DNA of 64,000 bases from Vibrio sp. VB16 (GCF_015594925.2 NZ_CP087590.1:2604001-2668000); one strand, 5' to 3'. Positions 46,661 to 57,358 are shown, counted from the first letter of the stretch. Made by a program: numbers and translations. The notes: generated by a model from the letters alone, not told the origin.

Positions 46661-48658
46661 TTAAGCGTAAAAACTGATTCCATCATCTTTTGATTTAATA
46701 TTCACGTCAAGATTGATGCTTTCGTCAACATTTGCACCACTCTCTCCCAATAATCCATTCGTACCGTTCGAATTATTCGACTCATTTGACGCATATTGCC
46801 CTTGCTGCTGACCAGAATTTTGTTGGTGAACGGATGAATCAGACAATTGCAAACCTTGTTGAGCAAGCATCTCTCTTAACCGTGGCATCGCTTGTTCCAC
46901 CATATCTCTGGCTTGTTGGTTTGCAACAGTAAATTGAACTGAGGCTGCATCTCCGTTCATCGTCATTCTAATCTGCATTCTACCCAATTCCGGTGGGTCG
47001 AGGCGAATATCAATGTTTTTAAGATTTTTAGACAGCATCATTTGCACTTGATCTGACAGCTTCTCTCCGGCGACTTCACGAGAGAGTTGTAATGGCGATT
47101 GTTGTACCGCTTGTTGAATACCGGTCTTAAGCTGTGCCTGTTGTAATCCTTGTTGTGCCGCCAGCCCAGAGAGTTGTTGAGACAGTCCACTCTCTTTATC
47201 GTCGCTCTTGCTGCCAGATTTCATCGCTCCTGCAACGCCGGCAGTAGCCAATACGGTCTTCATCATGTGTTGCTGAGAGTTTGCATTATTTGCAACCATA
47301 ACCTGAGTTGGATTAAAAGGTTGTGTTTGGTGCAACTGAGCGTTGTTAAGCTCCGCAGCGGTCACCGGTGTTTGAGCGAGCAAAGGTGCCTTGTCTAGGG
47401 CTTGTGCTTGAACAGCATGTTGTTGTAAATACTGTGGTGTATGTAACTGCTGCGCTGCGGCCGTTGCAACAGCCGTTGGCTTGGCTAACTCTGCGGACGC
47501 TTTTAGATGCTCCGGTTGCACGTTAGAATTGGTTACCTGAATTAAATATTCTAACTCTTCTGGCGATAACGCTTCTATATCTGCATCGCTCAGATTCAAC
47601 TGAGCCATCGTAGCTTCTATTTGCGCTTTATCTGCTTTCGCCAATACGGTTCCTACTGAAGCGACACCGATAGTGGCAAGTCCCTCTTCTTTTTCGACAT
47701 CCGTTTGAGTATTACCCCAGATCAGTTCTTCTGTGGATTGTGGTATTGGTTTTCCTTCAGATGCGGCTGCCCCTTCAACAGGTACCATTTGTTCCTTTAA
47801 GGATTGCTGAGTTGCACCATGTTTCAGTTGTTGATTAGCATCCTTTTCATTTTGTAGAACAAGCTCTTTTTGTAATTCACTTGATATGCCTTGATTCCCA
47901 CTCGCACCAACCACCTCATCCGTAGAGGCATTTTCATCTTTCTGTTGATACTGTTTGCTCATCAAGACCACTTGATCTCGTTCCAAATTATCTTCTTGAC
48001 TGTTATGTTCTAGAGAGGGAATAGATTGAGACGACGAGTCGAGTGAGCCACTCTGAACCAATGGTTTTTCCGGTAATTGACCGGTCACTTTTGCGTCTTG
48101 ATTTTTGGGTGCCGATTTCTCTATAAATTGGCTTAAGGCCGGATCTTCTTCTGGTTTATGGAGGGCTTCTTCCGCACTTTTAGATCCCTGAGGAAAAAGT
48201 TTGCCGTCTTCATTTTTAAGTGCCTGACTAGAATCGTCAAGTCTTTCTAGAAGCTCATTGCCTTCGCTCATTGTCTTTGCTACTTTTTCTTGATCAGGCG
48301 AGGTGTCGCTAAGCGGCAATTTGTTTACGGCTTCATCACTCTCAGCAGAGGATAATAATTGAGAACTCTCTGAGTCAGGCTTTGCTTTTGTGCTTTCCTC
48401 ACCCTCGCCTTCAATGGCGACGTCACCGTCAATAAGCGCATCAACACTCTGCACACTCACTTCCGCTTCTGACGCATCAGTCTTCGGCGACTGAGTTTCC
48501 TCGGTCGATTCCGTTTCAGATTGAAAAATAGCACCTAGAGCACTCAAAAAACTTCCTGATTCAGCAGAATCAGAAGATGTAATTGCGTCACTTGCGCCTG
48601 ATTGCGGGCGTGTGCTGGTTTTTCCGACATCACTTACAGATAAGGAGGTTTGATTCAT
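46661..48658 (-). CDS. fliK: Flagellar hook-length control protein FliK
   Basis: FliK measures the hook and triggers the FlhB switch. A 665-residue protein of low complexity: acidic, Ser/Glu-rich N-terminal half and a Gln-rich segment (about 400-530). The conserved C-terminal domain (about 540-625) includes LRLDPPELGRMQIRM-like IDIRLDPPELGRMQIRM and VQFTVANQQARDMVEQAMPRLREML, followed by a Gln/Asn/Ser-rich tail. It has its own sigma-54-like promoter. Confidence 0.93.
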   Translation of the reverse strand: MNQTSLSVSDVGKTSTRPQSGASDAITSSDSAESGSFLSALGAIFQSETESTEETQSPKTDASEAEVSVQSVDALIDGDVAIEGEGEESTKAKPDSESSQLLSSAESDEAVNKLPLSDTSPDQEKVAKTMSEGNELLERLDDSSQALKNEDGKLFPQGSKSAEEALHKPEEDPALSQFIEKSAPKNQDAKVTGQLPEKPLVQSGSLDSSSQSIPSLEHNSQEDNLERDQVVLMSKQYQQKDENASTDEVVGASGNQGISSELQKELVLQNEKDANQQLKHGATQQSLKEQMVPVEGAAASEGKPIPQSTEELIWGNTQTDVEKEEGLATIGVASVGTVLAKADKAQIEATMAQLNLSDADIEALSPEELEYLIQVTNSNVQPEHLKASAELAKPTAVATAAAQQLHTPQYLQQHAVQAQALDKAPLLAQTPVTAAELNNAQLHQTQPFNPTQVMVANNANSQQHMMKTVLATAGVAGAMKSGSKSDDKESGLSQQLSGLAAQQGLQQAQLKTGIQQAVQQSPLQLSREVAGEKLSDQVQMMLSKNLKNIDIRLDPPELGRMQIRMTMNGDAASVQFTVANQQARDMVEQAMPRLREMLAQQGLQLSDSSVHQQNSGQQQGQYASNESNNSNGTNGLLGESGANVDESINLDVNIKSKDDGISFYA

Positions 48659-48760
48659 ATAAACAGTCTCTTACGCGTTTTTCTACAAAGGAACGGTTAC
48701 TCGGTTCCAACTTATGGCCAAAACGTCTTGTTGCCGCTTGTCACTCTTAACAGAGTAGAA

Positions 48761-48778
48761 ATGCAAAAATCAGACCAA
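48761..48778 (-). promoter_or_regulatory. Candidate sigma-54 promoter for fliK
   Basis: TTGGTCTGATTTTTGCAT on the minus strand has GG and GC ten bases apart, with TTGCA at -12. It lies in the 155-base fliJ-fliK gap, about 100 bases before fliK. FlrC or FlrA would activate it. Confidence 0.5.
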
Positions 48779-48813
48779 GCAATAGAGAACCACTTAGATG
48801 GCTGGTTTATGAT

Positions 48814-49257
48814 TTATAAATGTGTCTTTCCACGGGCATACTGCAGTGTCGTAAATTCGTCCATCTGTTTCTGTTCGAGATAGTTTTCTATTTTCTGTTT
48901 CTCTTTGCGCTTTTTCTCTATCATCCAGTCATACGAGCGCTTCTGTTTTCTTGTCTCTAGCCAATGCTCTTGGCAGTTATCGACTTGAGATTTGAAGTGG
49001 CCTTCTGCCTCACGTTGTTTTTTAAGTGTGTTATCCAACTGAGTCAAAAAGCGGTTGAGATGCCCGTATTCACTCGCCGATAGGCCATTTTTTCCACGGT
49101 CAATCAACTGGTGGCAATAATCCAAACGGTAGCGTTCGATCTGAGCAACTTGTTTGTAATAGTCTTCTAATTCTGAGCGCGCTTTATTGAGTGCAAGTAC
49201 CGCGTTATTTTCGCGTTCGCTGGCCTGCTCTAACAAAAAATCTAATGCATTTTCCAT
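48814..49257 (-). CDS. fliJ: Flagellar protein FliJ
   Basis: FliJ is the coiled-coil stalk of the export ATPase that engages FlhA. 147 residues, nearly all helical and charged; it resembles the gamma subunit of F-type ATPase in role. Its ATG overlaps the fliI stop by one base. Confidence 0.92.
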   Translation of the reverse strand: MENALDFLLEQASERENNAVLALNKARSELEDYYKQVAQIERYRLDYCHQLIDRGKNGLSASEYGHLNRFLTQLDNTLKKQREAEGHFKSQVDNCQEHWLETRKQKRSYDWMIEKKRKEKQKIENYLEQKQMDEFTTLQYARGKTHL

Positions 49258-50588
49258 CAGTTATTGTCCGATGATTGCAAGATGTTGCGCAACATATGCA
49301 CGCACATACCGTAAGGGACAGACTCTTTCATACTCTGTTGTAGATACTGATCTAGCGTCGGCTTAATAGTAAACGCGCTATCTATCGCAGGATTGGTCCC
49401 TGGTTTATAAGCACCGATAGAAACCAAATCTTGGTTTTTGCGACAAATAGAGAGTATTTGGCGAACGGTTTTCGACATCAACATATGTTCATCATCAGTA
49501 ATCTGAGGCATGACACGACTTACTGATTTTTCGACATCAATAGCGGGATAATGACCAGCGTCGGCCATCTCTCTAGACAGCACAATATGCCCATCGAGTA
49601 TCGCCCTTGAGGCATCAGCAATAGGGTCTTGAAGGTCATCACCTTCGGTTAAAACAGTAAAGAATGCGGTGATGGAACCCTGTTCAGGGCTACCATTTCC
49701 TGCTCTTTCGACCAAGGCAGGTAACTTAGCAAATACAGAAGGTGGGTAACCCTTTGTGGCTGGCGGCTCGCCAACAGATAGGGCGATCTCCCTTTGAGCT
49801 TGAGCAAAACGAGTCAATGAATCCATCAAGAGCAGGACATCGAGGCCTTGATCACGAAAGTATTCCGCTATTGTGAGCGCAGTTTGACAGCCTTTTAGGC
49901 GCATCAGCGGTGAGGAATCAGCTGGAGCGGCGACAACAACTGAACGCCTTCGGCCATCTTCACCAAGTATTTCTTCTATAAACTCTTTAACTTCTCGGCC
50001 ACGTTCACCAATCAATCCAACCACTACAACCTGTGCAGTGGTGCCTCTGGTCATCATTCCTAACGTGACAGATTTACCCACACCAGAACCGGCAAAAAGC
50101 CCAATTCGCTGCCCTTTGCCCACCGTCAATAAGCCGTTTATTGCTTTTAAACCTACATCCAAAGGTTCCGTGATCGGTTTTCGCAGCAGTGGGTTAATAG
50201 GTTCAGAGGTAAATGAGGCGCGCTGTTCTGTGTAGATTTCTCCTAGCCCATCAATCGGATTGCCAACACCGTCAAGAACACGACCCAGCAACTCCATTCC
50301 TACCGCTAACCCGCCTTCAGTTGTAATTGGGGTCACTTTGGCTCCGGGTAAGATACCGGCGATCTGTTCACTAGGCATTAAATATAGATTTTCGCCTGAA
50401 AAACCAACCACTTCGGCTTCCATTACGCCATTCAATGTTTCTACCTGACACAAACTGCCTATCGGTGCCCGACAACCGGTAGCCTCTAGGGTTAATCCGA
50501 CAACTCGTACCAGTTTTCCTGAGGCAATGGCTCGCGTGGTTAAACCTTGAGTTTTATAGTTAGATAGTCGTTCAGCAAGCGCTAACAT
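49257..50588 (-). CDS. fliI: Flagellum-specific ATPase FliI
   Basis: FliI is the hexameric ATPase that energises and unfolds export substrates. Walker A AGSGVGKS at 166-173; [19 protein letters not shown] and [19 protein letters not shown] (Walker B and beyond) are typical. Length 443. One-base overlaps with fliH and fliJ show coupling. Confidence 0.96.
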   Translation of the reverse strand: MLALAERLSNYKTQGLTTRAIASGKLVRVVGLTLEATGCRAPIGSLCQVETLNGVMEAEVVGFSGENLYLMPSEQIAGILPGAKVTPITTEGGLAVGMELLGRVLDGVGNPIDGLGEIYTEQRASFTSEPINPLLRKPITEPLDVGLKAINGLLTVGKGQRIGLFAGSGVGKSVTLGMMTRGTTAQVVVVGLIGERGREVKEFIEEILGEDGRRRSVVVAAPADSSPLMRLKGCQTALTIAEYFRDQGLDVLLLMDSLTRFAQAQREIALSVGEPPATKGYPPSVFAKLPALVERAGNGSPEQGSITAFFTVLTEGDDLQDPIADASRAILDGHIVLSREMADAGHYPAIDVEKSVSRVMPQITDDEHMLMSKTVRQILSICRKNQDLVSIGAYKPGTNPAIDSAFTIKPTLDQYLQQSMKESVPYGMCVHMLRNILQSSDNN

Positions 50589-51388
50589 TACTCATTTCCC
50601 TGAAAGCGATTTGCACTGCAGAAAGAGTGAATAACAGAACGAATACGCTCTTCCATTTTAAAACTTACACTGGATTCACCCGCTTCTATTTGGACATCAC
50701 CTCGGTTGAGCGAAGGTTCGCTCGCTAAAGTCCAATTGCGACAATTAAGCTCTTCGTCACCGTAGGCCGATTGAACGATAGAGACGTCCTCTGGGTTAAG
50801 CTTAAAAGTTATGGCGTGCCCCGAAATCGGTAATGCTTCTACCGATTCTTTAATGGTGTCTAAGATAACTTGAGGGTTGGTTTGCACTTCAATACGCACC
50901 ACCTCTTTGGTTAATGTCAGCACCATGTCAACCAACTGTTTTTCTACTTGGGCATTCATCAACTCTAGTGGTTGAGCAAACTGATTTGCTAGGTCCATGA
51001 AGTGGTCAACTTGTTGCTTTATAAATGCTTGTCCTTCTTGAATACCTTCTGCTTTACCAAGTTCTAGCCCTTCTATTTGGCCTTCTTGTACACCTTGTTC
51101 TTTGCCTTTCTCATACCCGGCGTTAAATCCCGCTTCTTGCCCTTGATGATAGCCTTCTTGATGCGCGTCTTTCTTTATCTCTTCAATGGCAGATTCGGTC
51201 AATTCAACGGGTATTGCTGTTACTGGTTCATCGAAATCGGGTATCCAACCTGGATCGTAATTAAACGCCGTCTCTTTAGCGTTTTTATGCGTCTCTGAGG
51301 TGTAATCTGGCAGACCCCATTTTTCAGGCTTAACCGATGCGCCGTCTTCATCCGGACGCAGAAATCCTCTTTTCCGTTCAAGAGACAT
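50588..51388 (-). CDS. fliH: Flagellar assembly protein FliH
   Basis: FliH dimers restrain FliI and tether it to FliN. 266 residues. A Gly-repeat region (about 92-128: [21 protein letters not shown] and so on) shows the AxxxG/GxxxG periodicity typical of FliH helices. The C-terminal V-ATPase E-subunit-like domain follows ([25 protein letters not shown]). Confidence 0.94.
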   Translation of the reverse strand: MSLERKRGFLRPDEDGASVKPEKWGLPDYTSETHKNAKETAFNYDPGWIPDFDEPVTAIPVELTESAIEEIKKDAHQEGYHQGQEAGFNAGYEKGKEQGVQEGQIEGLELGKAEGIQEGQAFIKQQVDHFMDLANQFAQPLELMNAQVEKQLVDMVLTLTKEVVRIEVQTNPQVILDTIKESVEALPISGHAITFKLNPEDVSIVQSAYGDEELNCRNWTLASEPSLNRGDVQIEAGESSVSFKMEERIRSVIHSFCSANRFQGNE

Positions 51389-51414
51389 ACATTACCTGCT
51401 TTGTTTAATGACCA

Positions 51415-52473
51415 TTATAAGAACTCGTCGGCACCGCCAGACAGCATAATCTCGCCGCTGTCGGCCAGCTTTCTTGCCACGCTCAAGATCTCTTTCTGAG
51501 CGGATTCTACATCGGCAACCCGCACTGGAGGCATCGCTTCTATATCGTCGCGCATCATCTCTGCTGCACGCTTGGACATGTTCTTGAATATCTTCTCGCG
51601 TAGCCCTTCGTCGGCACCTTTTAGTGCTTTTTGGAGAACATCTTGCGGTACGTCGCGCAATAGTTTCTGTACGCCTTGATCGTCCACTTCGATTAAGTTT
51701 TCGAATACGAACATCAGGTCTTGAATTTGAGTGGCCATATCTTCATCTTGGTCTCTAATCTGGTCGATTAAGACACCTTCAACGCTATTGTCCATATAGT
51801 TCATGATTTCTGCCGCGGCTTTCAGGCCACCAATTTTCGCAGCTTGAGCACCAGCTTGACCAGCAAATTGTTTCTCCATGATCTCGTTCAATTCGGCTAA
51901 CGCAGATGGTTGGACTTCCTCTAAATTAGCAATACGCATCATAAGATCTAGCCTGACTCGTTCTGGGAACTGAGATAAAATTTCGGCGGACTGATCAGCA
52001 TCCAAGTAAGACAGAACGATCGTTTGAATCTGTGGGTGCTCATTAATAATAATGGTGGCAACCTGTCGTGGGTCCATCCATTTTAATGAATCCAAACCTT
52101 TAGAGCCGGTTCCCAATAGGATTTGATCGACTAGGTTACCTGCTTTGTCTTCACCAAGAGCAGCAACCAGCGCTTTCCGCATAAAGTCTTCACTACCCAT
52201 ACCGATATTGGTGTACTTCTGGATATCTTCTAAAAAGGCTCTGTGTACGGCTGTAACTTTATCGTTATTTAGGTCACTTGCTCGTGCCATCGCACTACCT
52301 ACGCGCTGAACCTGCTTTGGTTCTAAGTGACGAATGATGCCAGCGGCATCCTCCTCACTTAAGCTCAGTAGTAGTATTGCCGCTCGTTCATCACCAAGTA
52401 TATTGGCTATATCAACGGGTTCTGTTGTCGCTAGAGGTCCACCCTCTTCACGTTTTACAATTTCATCAGGCAT
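51415..52473 (-). CDS. fliG: Flagellar motor switch protein FliG
   Basis: FliG sits between the MS ring and C ring and takes torque from the stator. Armadillo-like N and middle domains (about 25-235, with EHPQIQTIVLSYLD), and the C-terminal torque domain with the charged helix (DEGLREKIFKNMSKRAAEMMRDD). Length 352. It overlaps fliF by eight bases. Confidence 0.96.
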   Translation of the reverse strand: MPDEIVKREEGGPLATTEPVDIANILGDERAAILLLSLSEEDAAGIIRHLEPKQVQRVGSAMARASDLNNDKVTAVHRAFLEDIQKYTNIGMGSEDFMRKALVAALGEDKAGNLVDQILLGTGSKGLDSLKWMDPRQVATIIINEHPQIQTIVLSYLDADQSAEILSQFPERVRLDLMMRIANLEEVQPSALAELNEIMEKQFAGQAGAQAAKIGGLKAAAEIMNYMDNSVEGVLIDQIRDQDEDMATQIQDLMFVFENLIEVDDQGVQKLLRDVPQDVLQKALKGADEGLREKIFKNMSKRAAEMMRDDIEAMPPVRVADVESAQKEILSVARKLADSGEIMLSGGADEFL

Positions 52474-54214
52474 CTGCTATTAACCAATTTTTAACGACCT
52501 GAGCCGCTAACTCAGGTTCATTTGCGACCAATGCTCGAACGGCTTTGAGCACATCTTCATCTTTATGTAGGTTTGGTAAATCAATACCAGACCCAAATTC
52601 AAACGCTTCACCACTTTCAATATCACTGCCGATTAAGCTGGTTTCACCGTCTGCATTGATTGGCAATCCATCAGGGCCATATTGCACAGCCTCGTCATCA
52701 TCATGTGGATTAAGTAATTTCTTCATTGCTGGACGAATTAACACGATAACAACAATAATGATAACCAAAGCACTTGCTGCCCAACGGACCCACTCATTAA
52801 AGTTAGGGTGATCCCAGATGGCAGATTCTGCTACTTCAGCAAATTCAGGTTCAGCAAACTTAACACTCAGTACATTCAGTAGATCACCACGTTGCTCACT
52901 AAACCCTACCGCGCCAATAATCACTTGCTTAATCGCGTTGATTTCACCCCCTGATAATGGCTGATAAGTCACCTCACCGGTATCAGGGTTTGTAATCGCG
53001 CGATTTTTAATTGCAACCGAAACCGTTTGACGGTCAATGACACCCGTCTGACGTCGCTCATGGCTGATGGTGGTATCTAATTCGAAATTACGCGTCGCTT
53101 CTTTATGGACAGATCCTTGACCAAGCATAGATCCGTCTTTCATCTGGGCAACATCTTGTGGTATGGAAGCATCCGCAGGCGGTTGATTGCTCAACGCCCC
53201 CGGTACACCAGCAACAACATTGCCGTTATTGTAATCTTCTAATGTGTACTCACTTCGCGTTGCTGGAGTTTGTGGGTCATATTGTCTACGCGTCTGTTCA
53301 ATCGCACTAAAATTGAGTTGAACATCCACTTGAGCGGTATAATTTCCAATGCCTAAAATGGGCATTAAAACAGAATCAATTTTGTCTCTTAATGCCTGTT
53401 CTTGTTTTCTTTCTATATCTTGTTCTTTACGTCGCGCTGTCGCTAAAGGGTCTTGAGAACCTGAACTCAAGAGTCGTCCATGTTGATCGGTTACTGTAAC
53501 TCGTGTCGGCTTCATGCCAGGAACGGCACTCCCTACCATATCAACGATAGAGTCGACCTCTTCCTGCTTCAGGCTAGAGCCTGTCGCTAAAGTAACAAAT
53601 ACCGTTGCAGACGCATCCTGATTGTGGCGCACAAAAACACTTTGTTGAGGCAATGCAAGTAGAACCGAAGCCTTTCGGATCTGACGCATCTGTTCAATCG
53701 CTTCGGCTAATTGTCTCTCTCGGCTGAGTTTTAACCTTTCTTTTTCAAGGCGCTGAGAAACACCAAACCCCATATCATTAAGAAGAATGTCGTCCCCCGC
53801 ATCACTGCTCTGATTCAGACCAGCTCGTGCCAAGTTCAATTTTAACTGACTATATTCAGCTGCTGGTATGGAAATGGTGTTGCCATCCAGTTTGTAATCT
53901 TGCTTTTGCTGATCGAGATAATCAAGAATTGGAATCAATTCTTCGGTTTCGTATGACCCGAGAGGACGCAATTCTGGCTCTTTGACCCAGAAAAAAAGCA
54001 TGACAATGAGAGCAACACAGATAGAAATGGATAACACCAATACCACCTGACGAAGCAGATCTAAATCACCCATTGCCAAATCGGCCTTTGAGGAACTTTT
54101 TTCATGCAAATCTGGGTCTTGTATTGAGCTATCCATGCCACCTGCGCCAGCCAATAATGCGCTACCACTTGAATCACTTACTGCCAAATCTGTTGATTGT
54201 TTTTCGTCAGCCAC
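52466..54214 (-). CDS. fliF: Flagellar MS-ring protein FliF
   Basis: FliF builds the membrane ring on which the motor forms. Two membrane helices (about 54-74 and 470-490) flank a large periplasmic region with ring-building motifs (AAEYSQLKLNLARAGL, FVTLATGSSL). The cytoplasmic C-terminus (ALVANEPELAAQVVKNWL) binds FliG. Length 582. Confidence 0.96.
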   Translation of the reverse strand: MADEKQSTDLAVSDSSGSALLAGAGGMDSSIQDPDLHEKSSSKADLAMGDLDLLRQVVLVLSISICVALIVMLFFWVKEPELRPLGSYETEELIPILDYLDQQKQDYKLDGNTISIPAAEYSQLKLNLARAGLNQSSDAGDDILLNDMGFGVSQRLEKERLKLSRERQLAEAIEQMRQIRKASVLLALPQQSVFVRHNQDASATVFVTLATGSSLKQEEVDSIVDMVGSAVPGMKPTRVTVTDQHGRLLSSGSQDPLATARRKEQDIERKQEQALRDKIDSVLMPILGIGNYTAQVDVQLNFSAIEQTRRQYDPQTPATRSEYTLEDYNNGNVVAGVPGALSNQPPADASIPQDVAQMKDGSMLGQGSVHKEATRNFELDTTISHERRQTGVIDRQTVSVAIKNRAITNPDTGEVTYQPLSGGEINAIKQVIIGAVGFSEQRGDLLNVLSVKFAEPEFAEVAESAIWDHPNFNEWVRWAASALVIIIVVIVLIRPAMKKLLNPHDDDEAVQYGPDGLPINADGETSLIGSDIESGEAFEFGSGIDLPNLHKDEDVLKAVRALVANEPELAAQVVKNWLIADA

Positions 54215-54229
54215 TATTTTTCACCCAAC

Positions 54230-54541
54230 CTAAACTGGCATGTTCATTAATTGTTTATAAGATTCGACAAGCTTATTTCTAACTTGGATGGTTGCGTCAA
54301 AAGCGACGCTTGATTTATTTTTTGCGATCATGACGTCCGAGAGAGACACATTTTCGTCTCCTCTATCGAAACGCATTTGAACGTCACTAGATGCTTTTTG
54401 CAGAGAGTTTACGTTGTTAATGGCAGAGTTAAGTAGTTTTCCAAAATCAGCGCTGACTGTCTGACTTGTCGCTAATGGATTACTATTCGATGCTTCTAGC
54501 ATCATCGCCTGCATTTCGCCTTGAATTCCACTAATATTCAT
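54230..54541 (-). CDS. fliE: Flagellar hook-basal body complex protein FliE
   Basis: FliE joins the MS ring/export gate to the rod. 103 residues from the ATG at 54541, which has GGAG five bases upstream; ATG 54559 is less likely. C-terminal DVMIAKNKSSVAFDATIQVRNKLVESYKQLM (in parts) is the conserved helical region. First gene of the long fli operon. Confidence 0.94.
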   Translation of the reverse strand: MNISGIQGEMQAMMLEASNSNPLATSQTVSADFGKLLNSAINNVNSLQKASSDVQMRFDRGDENVSLSDVMIAKNKSSVAFDATIQVRNKLVESYKQLMNMPV

Positions 54542-54592
54542 TTCATCTCCACCAGCCAATTTTTTGACTTTTCATTCTGATCTGAGATCAAA

Positions 54593-54610
54593 TTTGCAAT
54601 TAGCATGCCA
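54593..54610 (-). promoter_or_regulatory. Sigma-54 promoter of the fliE operon
   Basis: TGGCATGCTAATTGCAAA on the minus strand: GG and GC are ten bases apart and both hexamers are near consensus (TGGCAC, TTGCA). A TTAGCAT/ATGCTAA inverted repeat overlaps and extends upstream to about 54637; it may be part of an activator site. Confidence 0.75.
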
Positions 54611-54743
54611 GCAACTAGATGCAAGCAATAATGCTAACAAACCCTTTTGCATTCCTTGTGAAAATTCAAGGCTATAGCCAGCGGTAAAATGAACGAACCA
54701 GCAATCCAGAAGTAGGGATCAGACACCAAAGGGCGATGGTTGA

Positions 54744-56186
54744 TCAGCTAGGAAGTTCTATACCTGCATCACGCATTTTAGCCAATTTATAACGCAAAGT
54801 TCTAGGACTGACGCCCAGCTTTTCGGCTATCTCTTTTCGTCGCCCATTACACTCAACTAAGGTCTCAAGTATGATGGCAAATTCTTGATCCCTTAGCTCA
54901 GTGCCTAATCCTTCACCAGACAAAGTACTTTTAGTAAAAGGTACCGACACTGGAACATCGGGGTTTACTTCGGCGATAGGACGAACCGTCGGAGCCACAC
55001 CATTTGCATTAACACCACTTGCTTCCACAACACTTTGTAGGCTGCTAGCGTCGTGCCAATCAACCCCCTCTAGTAGAATGTGGTCACCTTGAATATCACC
55101 ATATTCACTTAGAATAAGTGCACGCTGAATGACGTTGTCTAGTTCACGCACATTACCCGGCCACGGATAGCTTAATAACTTAGCCATGGCGCTAATTGAA
55201 ATAGAAGGGACAGGCGATCCTAATTTTTGGCAGTGTCGTTCCGCCAAATGTTTGGCAAGCGGTTCTATGTCGTCTTTTCGTTGTGTCAGAGGAGGCCAAG
55301 AAATTGGAAATACGTTCAGGCGATAATATAAGTCTTCCCGAAAATTACCTTCCGATACATACTGCTTCAAATCTCGGTTACTCGTTGCAAGCACACGAAC
55401 ATCAAGCTTGATGCTTTTTCTACTGCCAAGGCGTTCCACTTCTCGCTCTTGCAGAACGCGTAAGAGTTTCGCTTGTAGGCTCAAATCCATCTCGCTGATT
55501 TCGTCGAGTAGTATCGTACCACCTTGAGCTTGTTCAAATTTACCCGGACAGGCTTGAATCGCGCCAGTAAACGCCCCTTTTTCATAACCAAACAAGGTGG
55601 CTTCTAACATGTTGTCTGGAATAGCGGCACAGTTAATGGCAACAAATGGACCATTTTTTCGATTTGAAGCATTATGAATATAACGTGACATCACTTCTTT
55701 TCCTGAGCCACTTGGGCCTAATATCATCACGTTTGCGTCTGTTTTTGCGACCTTATCTGCCAATAACAGCAGTTTTAAACTTTTTTCATCGGCGACAATC
55801 GCGTCACCATTATCGTCGTTTTTAACTGGTGCGTATCGCGAAACCATATTTAAGAGCACTTCAGGTGCGAATGGTTTGGCCATATAATCAATAGCGCCCT
55901 CTTTCATCGCGGCGACTGCATCTTCAATATTTGCGTACGCTGTCATAAGAAGAACGGGGAGATTTGGTCGATGCTGCTTGATATTTCTTAACAGAGCTAA
56001 ACCACCCATACCAGCCATTTGCACATCTGAAACGACAATATCAACCTCTTGAGATTTTAGTTTCACAAGTGCATCTTCAGCACAATCGGCTTCGATCCAC
56101 TCGTAACCAGCTAAGGCTAAAGTATCCACCAACGCTTCGCGTAGACCCTCGTCGTCTTCAACGATTAACACTTTGCTTTGAGCCAT
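54744..56186 (-). CDS. flrC: Sigma-54 response regulator FlrC
   Basis: FlrC, phosphorylated by FlrB, activates sigma-54 promoters for hook-basal body and some flagellin genes. Receiver domain with D54 (VVSDVQMAG), AAA+ domain with GAFTGA in [12 protein letters not shown], and a C-terminal Fis-type helix-turn-helix (RRKEIAEKLGVSPRTLRYKL). ATG at 56186 (480 residues) overlaps the flrB stop; the frame stays open upstream but without conservation. Confidence 0.95.
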   Translation of the reverse strand: MAQSKVLIVEDDEGLREALVDTLALAGYEWIEADCAEDALVKLKSQEVDIVVSDVQMAGMGGLALLRNIKQHRPNLPVLLMTAYANIEDAVAAMKEGAIDYMAKPFAPEVLLNMVSRYAPVKNDDNGDAIVADEKSLKLLLLADKVAKTDANVMILGPSGSGKEVMSRYIHNASNRKNGPFVAINCAAIPDNMLEATLFGYEKGAFTGAIQACPGKFEQAQGGTILLDEISEMDLSLQAKLLRVLQEREVERLGSRKSIKLDVRVLATSNRDLKQYVSEGNFREDLYYRLNVFPISWPPLTQRKDDIEPLAKHLAERHCQKLGSPVPSISISAMAKLLSYPWPGNVRELDNVIQRALILSEYGDIQGDHILLEGVDWHDASSLQSVVEASGVNANGVAPTVRPIAEVNPDVPVSVPFTKSTLSGEGLGTELRDQEFAIILETLVECNGRRKEIAEKLGVSPRTLRYKLAKMRDAGIELPS

Positions 56187-57223
56187 TATTCTTCTCCAGA
56201 GTGAGTTTCGATAGGAAGGCACATAGTGAAGCATGCACCATCCCCTTCTTCTGATATTAATTCTAAGCGGCCTTTATGAGCACGACAAACCATCTGAACC
56301 ACCGCTAAACCTAAGCCAGTGCCTTGAGACCGAGTAGTAAAGAAGGGTTCCATAATTTTAGCTTGTAGCTCTTGAGGTACACCTGGTCCACTATCTTGAA
56401 CAGAGATTTTCAGTTCATTATTTACTGGTCTAAGAAACACATCTACTTGCGATTCTTTGCCCGCAATTTGTATCGCATTTATGACCAAATTACTCAGCGC
56501 AGACGCAATCGCATTCGCATTACCCAGTAACTGTAAGTCTTCTTTTTCTACTTCCAGAAAGTAATCTATCTGATTGTTTTTTACCGCAGTTTCTATCATT
56601 GGTTGAAACTCAGAGACGAGTTCACTCACCGTAAACGCATTAACGACTTTATTATCACCACCTTTGGCAAACAACAACATGTCATTGACTTGTTTTTCTA
56701 GGTCATGTAAACGGTCCATCAATTTGGTCTGAAACCTTTCCCTTGTTGGAATGGGAAGGTTGGCAGCACCAAGATTTGACGCGTATAACATTGCACTGGA
56801 AAGTGGGGTACGAACTTGATGAGCCAATGAAGCTACCATTCGACCAAGCGATGACAATCTTTGTAAATCACCCACTCGAGATTGCAATAAACGCGTTTCC
56901 GTTAGGTCGGTGATGAGGATAAGTTGTCCTGTTGATGAGGCTGAAATGGCCAACCTAACTTTTCGACCGTTTCTTAATGAGATCTCGTGACCATCATCAT
57001 CTTTGGGAGAGAAAGCGCTTTGAATGACCGCGTACCATTTCTGCCCTACTAACGGGACTTCCAGTAATTTTTGCGCTTCTGGATTGGCCTCTTTCACTTC
57101 GCCTTGAGTATCTAACAAAATCACTCCAGCAGGCATGACATCTAAGACTTGCTTATACCTTGCCACCTGTTCTTCAAGCGAACCTAAGTGAGTTTGATTT
57201 TCCCCAACGGAAAGTGATGCCAT
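56186..57223 (-). CDS. flrB: Flagellar sensor kinase FlrB
   Basis: FlrB phosphorylates FlrC. 345 residues with no membrane helix: a PAS domain (about 22-115), then HisKA with H135 (SLAHQVRTPLSSAML) and an HATPase domain (NLVINAIQ, DSGPGVP, GTGLGLAVVQ). It is therefore a soluble kinase; it likely senses an assembly stage. Translationally coupled to flrC. Confidence 0.94.
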   Translation of the reverse strand: MASLSVGENQTHLGSLEEQVARYKQVLDVMPAGVILLDTQGEVKEANPEAQKLLEVPLVGQKWYAVIQSAFSPKDDDGHEISLRNGRKVRLAISASSTGQLILITDLTETRLLQSRVGDLQRLSSLGRMVASLAHQVRTPLSSAMLYASNLGAANLPIPTRERFQTKLMDRLHDLEKQVNDMLLFAKGGDNKVVNAFTVSELVSEFQPMIETAVKNNQIDYFLEVEKEDLQLLGNANAIASALSNLVINAIQIAGKESQVDVFLRPVNNELKISVQDSGPGVPQELQAKIMEPFFTTRSQGTGLGLAVVQMVCRAHKGRLELISEEGDGACFTMCLPIETHSGEE

Positions 57224-57258
57224 GTCGATATCTCTGATAAATAGAACAATGGCTTAGC

Positions 57259-57276
57259 ATGCAATTAGCAGGCCAA
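57259..57276 (-). promoter_or_regulatory. Sigma-54 promoter of flrBC
   Basis: TTGGCCTGCTAATTGCAT on the minus strand, with GG and GC ten bases apart and nearly the same sequence as the fliE promoter. AATGGCTT/AAGCCATT arms (57248-57255 and 57275-57282) flank it and could form a hairpin ending flrA transcripts. FlrA is the expected activator. Confidence 0.75.
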
Positions 57277-57358
57277 GCCATTATTTGTTATATATCAAAT
57301 GGTTACATATATTATCGAGCGTCATTTTATTGACAAAAGAAAGTGGGTTTTTGACAGA

